A stretch of DNA of 64,000 bases, taken from Cydia pomonella. Lineage: Eukaryota; Arthropoda; Insecta; Lepidoptera; Tortricidae. The position numbers were made by a program, and so were the translations under genes. Positions 58,195 through 64,000 of the stretch are shown here, piece by piece. The first letter of the stretch is position 1. Every line of letters starts with the position of its first letter. The stretch lies in NCBI RefSeq assembly GCF_033807575.1, contig NC_084711.1, forward strand, positions 2,170,001 to 2,234,000. Direction: 5' to 3'. The notes under the pieces were generated by a model that searched no databases, was not told the DNA's origin, and saw only the letters and a list, made by a program, of their open reading frames with translations.

Positions 58195-58610
58195 ACAGGT
58201 CAAATATCAAATATCAAACATTTATTCAGCAAATAGGCCACAGGGGCACTTTTACATGTCCATTTTTACAAACAATAAAAATTACAAAAAACAGTCACAA
58301 ATATGGAATCGATGAAATAATAAATACTTTATTAAAGATGTATACTGTCTCTAAATGTCAAATTACACAAAAAAACTATGATAAAAGAATAAAACCAACA
58401 AATACTAAAATTCTTTAGAGATGTATAAGTCTCTAAGTGTCAGAGATAAAATATAAAAAAAAGATATTAAATTATCCTTAGAGATGTAGAGGGTCTCCAA
58501 GGCTTGAATTCTTATATAAATAATTAAAAGACAAAAAATTAAATCAGACAAGAACCGAATGAAGTGTCTCACGTTAATGCCACTCAAAAGTAAAGTTATA
58601 ACATACTTAT
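58195..58610. repeat. dispersed repeat, ATTTATTCAGCAAATAGGCC
   Basis: ATCAAACATTTATTCAGC, then twice GAGATGTA...GTCTC(T/C)AAG(T/G). The last phrase also occurs at 27290. Probably the complement of a 3' tail. Confidence 0.5.
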
Positions 58611-58679
58611 AACATAACATGTAGCCCGTGTAAGCTTAAACAGACCGGTCTCCAAAAACGGTCTTTTAAAACGAATATG

Positions 58680-58954
58680 GGTCTTCAAAAAACATTTTTT
58701 GATAAACGCAATATTTTTGTAAAAAAACGTGTCCCCCTGGCTCTGAACAAAAAAATGTGCCCCCTCTAACTTTTGAACCATTGTTCCGGAAAATATGAAT
58801 AAAATCGTGAAAGTAAGCTTAGTAAAAACTTTCAAGGAAAACTTTAGCAAACGAGATCGGTTCAGTCATCTTCGAGTGTTAGCAAAAAGTGTTTTTTGAC
58901 GGACGGGTAACTACGGAACCCTAAACAGACCATGGCCTGACATGCTCTTGGCCG
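58680..58954 (-). repeat. inverted copy of the repeat at 23401-23790
   Basis: CCCCCTCTAACTTTTGAACC, GTAACTACGGAACCCTA and CATGCTCTTGGCCG match the complement of 23401-23790. Confidence 0.75.
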
Positions 58955-59719
58955 GTTCTCAACTTATGCGTTTGAACACATACTCTACATACAGAATTTC
59001 GGTAGAGTAGAAGTGAAGATCTTCATTTCTGACAGTGTCTGTAACTGAGTATACATACGTATACAAATACGAGATTTCTTGCCCTATAACGGTCTTGCCT
59101 GCAATAAATTGTGGGTGGTGAAGACCGTCAGACCTTGACACTTTCTGTATCAATAAAAACGGGACTGGTGAAAATCTGTGTGAGAACCTTGACAATTTAA
59201 ACCTAAAATTTATTACAAATATTGAAAGCCGCATATCTTAGGTAAGATAATTAAATGTATGTCACACTTATAAGAATATCTCATTTCACGAAGGCGGGTA
59301 TAAGCGGAACCGAGATCCTAACACCTTAGAATAGGGATCAAGATTGCCGACTTCGTGATATGAAACACTCCATAGTTTTAAAATGTAAACAATAAACCTA
59401 CTTATAATATTATAGAGTGTAAGAGCGATTACAGCGGCAGTTAAGCCCTAGGAGGCTTTGTTCGCTGGAATTATCTTGAGAATGTATGTATAAATTTTTG
59501 TGTTAATAATAATAAAAAAAAAAAATAATAATATTATTATGCTGTTTCAATTCCTTCAATTACCAAAACCTGCAAGACTGGAATTATTTAACCTCATAAA
59601 GCCAAAGTCTAGTACTTGTTACTAAACGATTGAATGTTTGTTTGATTGAATAGTAGAAACTAACTAACAAATACAATTTTACATGATCTTAAATAGTTAA
59701 CTAATTATTACTAAGACTC

Positions 59720-59870
59720 CGCTGTCCGTCCGTCCGTCTGTCACCAGGCTGTATCTCATGAACCGTGATAGCTAGACAGTTGAAATTTTCATAGATGATG
59801 TATTTCTGTTGCCGCTATAACAACAAATACTAAAAAGTACGGAACCCTCGGTGGGTGAGTCCGACTCACT
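59720..59870 (-). repeat. dispersed repeat, inverted to 63665-63860
   Basis: GCTGTATCTCATGAACCGTG, ATGATGTATTTCTGTTGCC and TACTAAAAAGTACGGAACCC are all matched in reverse at 63665-63860. Confidence 0.75.
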
Positions 59871-60714
59871 AACTGAATTACTCAAATCCAAAATTATGTA
59901 ACTAGCAAAACGTGTTATTAGTAAGGATTTTACCATTAAGTAATACATTTCAGTGGACGTCTCAAAGAGGTCTCAAAGCCGTTTATAAACCTTGGGGCGT
60001 TCCTGAGATCCTAACATTTGTCATCTTCGCATGCAGACATCAGTCAAAAATTGTACATCTCGCTTCCAGCAGAAATAAAAGAATCTACCCATAAAAAACT
60101 TAAAACAATTATTCAAACTGACGTGTTATAACGTAGACGACTTCGTTAGTGACTAACCCAACCACACAAAAATTTTAGGTACTTAAGTGAATGAGTAATT
60201 TTTTTTTAAGATAATAACTTCAAATCCGATATGTAAAATACTAAATTTTATCAATAAAAATCTGAATCCGAGTCAACGCGATAAAACGACTCCTTCGGCT
60301 GCATGTCAATCATGTAGCGATAAAATTAAGACAGCTTTAGTGGTTTCAAAAGAGTGTATGTACCCCTAACTCGTTCAAAAAGGGCGCTCTTTACTTTAGG
60401 AGGATTGACTATAAATATAAACAACCGATCACAAAAGGAGCCCATATATTAAAAATAATCCCATACTTTTATATACAATCCCTTTAAACATTTCAATAGC
60501 GTGATGTAGAAATCAACGCTCCTGGTACAGCGCTATCTCGTGTGATAGTTGGTAAACATGTTTATATTAAAGTACTTTACGTAAGTACGGACGCCAACAA
60601 AGAGAAGATGTGCAGTTTACAAAAACACAACTAGGAACTTCGTGACAACAAATGGCTGCTACTAGGCCGTAGGTTAAATTGATAAACGAAGTCAGCAGAT
60701 TTGTTCAACGGCTT

Positions 60715-60783
60715 TCTAGTCTAGTCGGTAGTGATCCTGCCTACGAAGCAGGGTTCTTGAGATTAGGGTTCTAGACGTGATGT
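60715..60783 (+). repeat. tRNA-like SINE head
   Basis: TCTAGTCTAGTCGGTAGTGA and CCTGCCTACGAAGCAGGG. Interrupted by the SINE that follows. Confidence 0.6.
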
Positions 60784-60796
60784 CCTAAAAATATAT

Positions 60797-61113
60797 AATA
60801 AATAATAATAATTCAGCTTATATACGACCCACTGCTGGACACAATCCTCCTCTCATGCGCGAGAGGGCTCGGGCTATAGTCCCCACGCTAGCCCAATGCG
60901 GATTGAGGACTTCACATACACCTTTGAATTTCTTCACAGATGTATGCAGGTTTCCTCACGATGTTTTCCTTCACCGAAAAGCTACTGCTAAATATCAAAT
61001 GACATTTCGTACATAAATTTCGAATAACTCATTGGTACGAGCCAGGATTTGAACCCGCGACTTCTGGATTGAAAGACGGACGTCATATCCACTCTGCTAC
61101 CACCGCTTTTTTG
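60797..61113 (-). mobile_element. tRNA-headed SINE with 13-bp TSD
   Basis: 317 bp, minus orientation. The head near 61040-61105 has the B-box GGGTTCAAATCC. The tail on the minus strand reads AGCAGTGGGTCGTATATAAG and ends in ATT repeats. CCTAAAAATATAT flanks both sides (60784-60796 and 61114-61126). Confidence 0.88.
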
Positions 61114-61624
61114 CCTAAAAATATATTAAAAGTCAAATATTATGAGACAATCTTACACAAATCGACGTATTCACACAGTAAGCTAAATTAGGCTTGTATT
61201 ATGGGCGAAAAGAGTTACCGCTATTTGAAATTTGAAAAGTATAGCTGATTTAATTATCACGTTGTCACAAAGATAACGGCGATTATCAAATCCATTACTT
61301 CCGCGAATTTTTCGGATTTCTAGTGATGGAAACTGTTACTGCACTCGTAAATCGTGATGCGATAAAAGTCAGGCAGGTTTACGAGTTTTAACTTAACGGG
61401 GCTTTAATACAGTTGAGAGTACAACAAGCAACTATGCACTTTGTGAGCTTTATGACAAGAGCCGACAAATTATTTAAAAATTGATGTAACATTGTGAGAA
61501 AATTTGGAAAGTAATTCAAAGCAGTGTCCCAATGATATTATATAATAACTATAAATAGGTTATACTCAAACATAAGGAGCATAAGATATACCTCCATATT
61601 TATTTCTATACCTAAGAAGAAATC
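61114..61624. other. unassigned sequence
   Basis: A SINE-tail-like complement (ACACAGTAAGCTAAATTAGG) lies at about 61175-61200. Otherwise nothing. Confidence 0.4.
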
Positions 61625-61627
61625 TGA

Positions 61628-61805
61628 TATCTTTTATTTTTTTATGATACAGGAGGCAAACGAGTAGACGGATTACTTGATGGTAAGCGATTACCGTCGG
61701 CCATGGACACCTGCAACACCAGAGGGATTGTAAGTGCATTGCTGGCCTTTAAGATGGGAGTACGCTCTTTTCATGAAGGTTTGAAGGTCGTCTCGGTCTA
61801 ATATA
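61628..61805 (-). repeat. CR1/Jockey-type LINE 3' end
   Basis: Poly-T, then AGGAGGCAAACGAGTAGACG, ATGGACACCTGCAACACCAG and AAGATGGGAGTACGCTC. This is the complement of 28620-28745. Confidence 0.75.
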
Positions 61806-62032
61806 TTAATATAGACTTTTAGTCGGTTAATATTTTATCTTGTAGGTAAATCATCGCTAATTTTTTTGTTTATATAATACGGCTGAGCACAGGTACAATG
61901 AGAGTATCTACATATAAGGTAAACAAACCATGCCATAATGTATTAGCCACACTAAACTTGTATAATAATTCAACTACGTATACAGTATATAACACAACAG
62001 AGGCACAGAAAGAGACCCATTAATGTCTACGT

Positions 62033-62137
62033 CATACTGAGCAACTTTTACTATAGGAAAAACCCTGATATCGCAAATAAAAAAATGGCCGTTTCATTCG
62101 TTGAAATTTCCCATACTAAAAGTTGCTCAGTATGGCC
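62033..62137. repeat. hairpin MITE, CATACTGAGCAACTTTTA family
   Basis: CATACTGAGCAACTTTTACT and CTAAAAGTTGCTCAGTATGG are inverted ends. 105 bp. Confidence 0.8.
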
Positions 62138-62837
62138 TAAACATGAATGGATTTCTTTATTTGCCTTTCGGTCTGTTACATACTGTATGTTGTAATATAA
62201 AGCCTTTATCACAATTTATCACATACTTATACTAAGTTATATTATATTACATAATTTTACAAAAAATCACGACATATTTCCAAATAACTTACCAGTTTGG
62301 AAAATCGCGCCGCAATTTTTATCGAAAACGAAAATACCGATTTATGTTACGCCCCACAGTTTTTATAAAAGGGATAAAAAATAAACTGCACGCGGCGAAA
62401 AGGGAAACTTTATGACACTTGGCGATACTCGTGTTATCTCGTCGTGTAGCGCCATCTATGCCGGAGCGGCGGAACTAAACAGGCCATTAATAAAAGTCGG
62501 ACGCTCTGCCATTTGAAAAGGAATCAATAAAGGACGATTAATCGTGTGTTTGAGATGTTTCCGATAATGCGTATTTTTAACGTAAAGTCATTGGCGTTTG
62601 AGTTATATTTATGAAGTATTTTAAGCTAAATGCGGGCATTGTTATACAACTTTAGGTACTACACTTTCAAACTAGGCTTTCGTGTTTATGAAATGGATTA
62701 TGGATATACAATTTAGAACTATTATGTATGCAGTCTATATATCTAATATTCCATTAAATGTGACACGAAAAAAGGCTTCAAAAAGCCTACTCAAAAAGAA
62801 AACAACAACATAGTGATAGATGTTTCTTAAACACAAG
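62138..62837. other. unassigned sequence
   Basis: A GTAGCGCCATCTATG word at 62446 is also part of the LTRs at 1690 and 9516 (GCGCCATCTACTCC), probably by shared motif only. No gene seen. Confidence 0.35.
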
Positions 62838-62962
62838 AGGTTTTTTTTAATACCACGACGGTGGCAAACAAGCATACGGCCCGCCTGATGGTAAGCAGTC
62901 ACCGCGGCCTATGGACGCCTGCAACTCCAGAGGTGTTACATGCGCGATGCCGACCCTTTAAA
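62838..62962 (-). repeat. LINE 3' end
   Basis: Poly-T, then CGGTGGCAAACAAGCATACG and CGCCTGATGGTAAGCAGTC. Close to 24519-24665. Confidence 0.7.
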
Positions 62963-63198
62963 AACCTGTACACTCCTTTTTTTCCTTTTTTGAAGAACCC
63001 CAAAGTTGTTCTATTTATGTATAGATAAAGTAAAAAGATGTCCAATTTATCCGATATACATTATAAGGTTTAATTTCATCTAATTTTTTCGCTACACCTG
63101 AATGAACATTTCAATTTTCCGGAAACTAACTTAGAAACTTGGAAAACAAACCAAACAAAGAGTCCTAAAAATGTAATCATTAATCAATCATAACGAAT

Positions 63199-63335
63199 AC
63201 AGTCAGCTGCAAAAATATGTATCGAGAGAATCGTCTCATAAATATGGTACTACGCTCTTAATACACTGGAATAAGATGCTATGGGACGTATTTTTGAGTA
63301 AGATGTGTACACCCATATTTTTACACTTGACTGTA
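63199..63335. repeat. hairpin MITE, TACAGTCAGCTGCAAAAATA ends
   Basis: TACAGTCAGCTGCAAAAATAT and ATATTTTTACACTTGACTGTA are imperfectly inverted. Confidence 0.7.
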
Positions 63336-63451
63336 CGACATAAGGTCTCTATTGGCATACTTTTCAGTTATCAGTCAGGGGTTCTGAACCTTTTTTGTTT
63401 CAAAACGTTCTTGACGGCAAAGATACACTGCAGATGATGTTAAAATGAGTT

Positions 63452-64000
63452 TAAGAGGAAAGAGACGACCGCTTCTCCATACAAACGTATTCCCATTTTC
63501 CTCTCTGGATGTTGACATTAAGGAAAATATTTTTACATAATTTTATGTATAGCTTTGTTTTGCCCTTTCGTTTGACTTGTTTAGATTTTTTGATTATTAT
63601 AAGAATAAAGAGCGGAAAACTAATTCCATACAATTTTTGAACTTCTCCTAACTTATAATATTTAAAAAGTAAAAAAAAAACGGACAAGTGCGAGTCGGAC
63701 TCGCCCACCGAGGGTTCCGTACTTTTTAGTATTTGTTGTTATAGTGGCAACAGAAATACGTCATCTATGAAAAATTCAACTGTCTATCACGGTTCATGAG
63801 ATACAGCCTGGTAACAGACGGATAGACAGACAGACAGACTGACGGACAGCGGAGTCTTAGTAATAGGGTAAAAATCAAACTGGACATATCTGTGGTTGAT
63901 ATATATCAAATTGTTTCATAATATTTTCTATAATGTTAATATTCAGAGAGGAAAATGAGGACTATATTAATATGGGAAGGCGATTCCGCGCGATCGTCAA
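63452..64000. repeat. GAGAGGAAAATGAGGAC element, cut by the window end
   Basis: AAGAGGAAAGAGACGACCGC and CATTTTCCTCTCTGG at the left are inverted at CAGAGAGGAAAATGAGGAC near 63943. The right end lies beyond the window. A dispersed repeat (63665-63870) is nested inside. Confidence 0.65.
63665..63870 (+). repeat. dispersed repeat with GAGGGTTCCGTACTTTT
   Basis: GTGCGAGTCGGACTCGCCCA, GGGTTCCGTACTTTTTAGTA and GACAGACAGACAGACTGACGG. Inverted counterpart at 59720-59870. Confidence 0.75.

Noticed and set aside
62446..62460. A solo LTR related to the element at 1173
   Set aside because: Only a short CGCCATCTA word is shared; the flanks do not match.

Overview
The window looks like intergenic or intronic DNA from a lepidopteran (moth or butterfly) nuclear genome. 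The evidence is AT-rich sequence packed with hairpin MITEs, tRNA-headed SINEs, CR1/Jockey- and RTE-type LINE remnants and the GGGTTCCGTA-type interspersed repeat, as commonly seen in that order. I could not fix the species. I find no convincing complete host gene, no true tRNA or rRNA gene and no CRISPR array. The only long, intact coding sequences belong to one transposable element.

Region 1 (1-10.4 kb): an 8.4-kb LTR retrotransposon on the minus strand (1173-9582) interrupts an older ~0.9-kb repeat, whose halves lie at 1053-1172 and 9583-10403. It has 584-bp LTRs differing at two positions, TG...CA ends, a 5-bp GTCAT target duplication, a PBS ending in ACCA and a G-rich PPT. An uninterrupted copy of the host repeat at 22240-23160 shows the pre-insertion state. 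The 7.2-kb interior has no gag or pol. It holds a 57-bp minisatellite, a decayed RTE-like LINE and a promoter-like island, so this is a large non-autonomous element that must use helper proteins.

Region 2 (10.7-16.1 kb): an apparently complete DIRS-type tyrosine-recombinase retrotransposon on the minus strand. It has 171-bp inverted terminal repeats that match exactly, an internal complementary region that encodes the circle junction, a Gag-like ORF, an RT/RNase H ORF and a recombinase ORF. The shared TTAAT at both ends gives an insertion without target-site duplication. The gag frame is open, apart from a single TGA, all the way to the end of the recombinase. It overlaps the RT ORF in another frame for about 1.8 kb. 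Gag, RT/RNase H and recombinase would together package, copy and integrate the element through a circular DNA intermediate.

Region 3 (16.1-64 kb): a graveyard of short elements. There are hairpin MITEs, two hAT-like elements with 8-bp duplications (30475-30948, 31658-32172), a TTAA-flanked MITE nested in another MITE (42609-42953), SINEs with 9- and 13-bp duplications (49051-49381, 60797-61113), LINE 3' ends on both strands, minisatellites at 36738 and 38604, and two near-perfect small hairpins (39503-39566, 49617-49693). One short stretch at 24.4 kb may be a decayed exon of an enoyl-CoA hydratase/isomerase-type gene.
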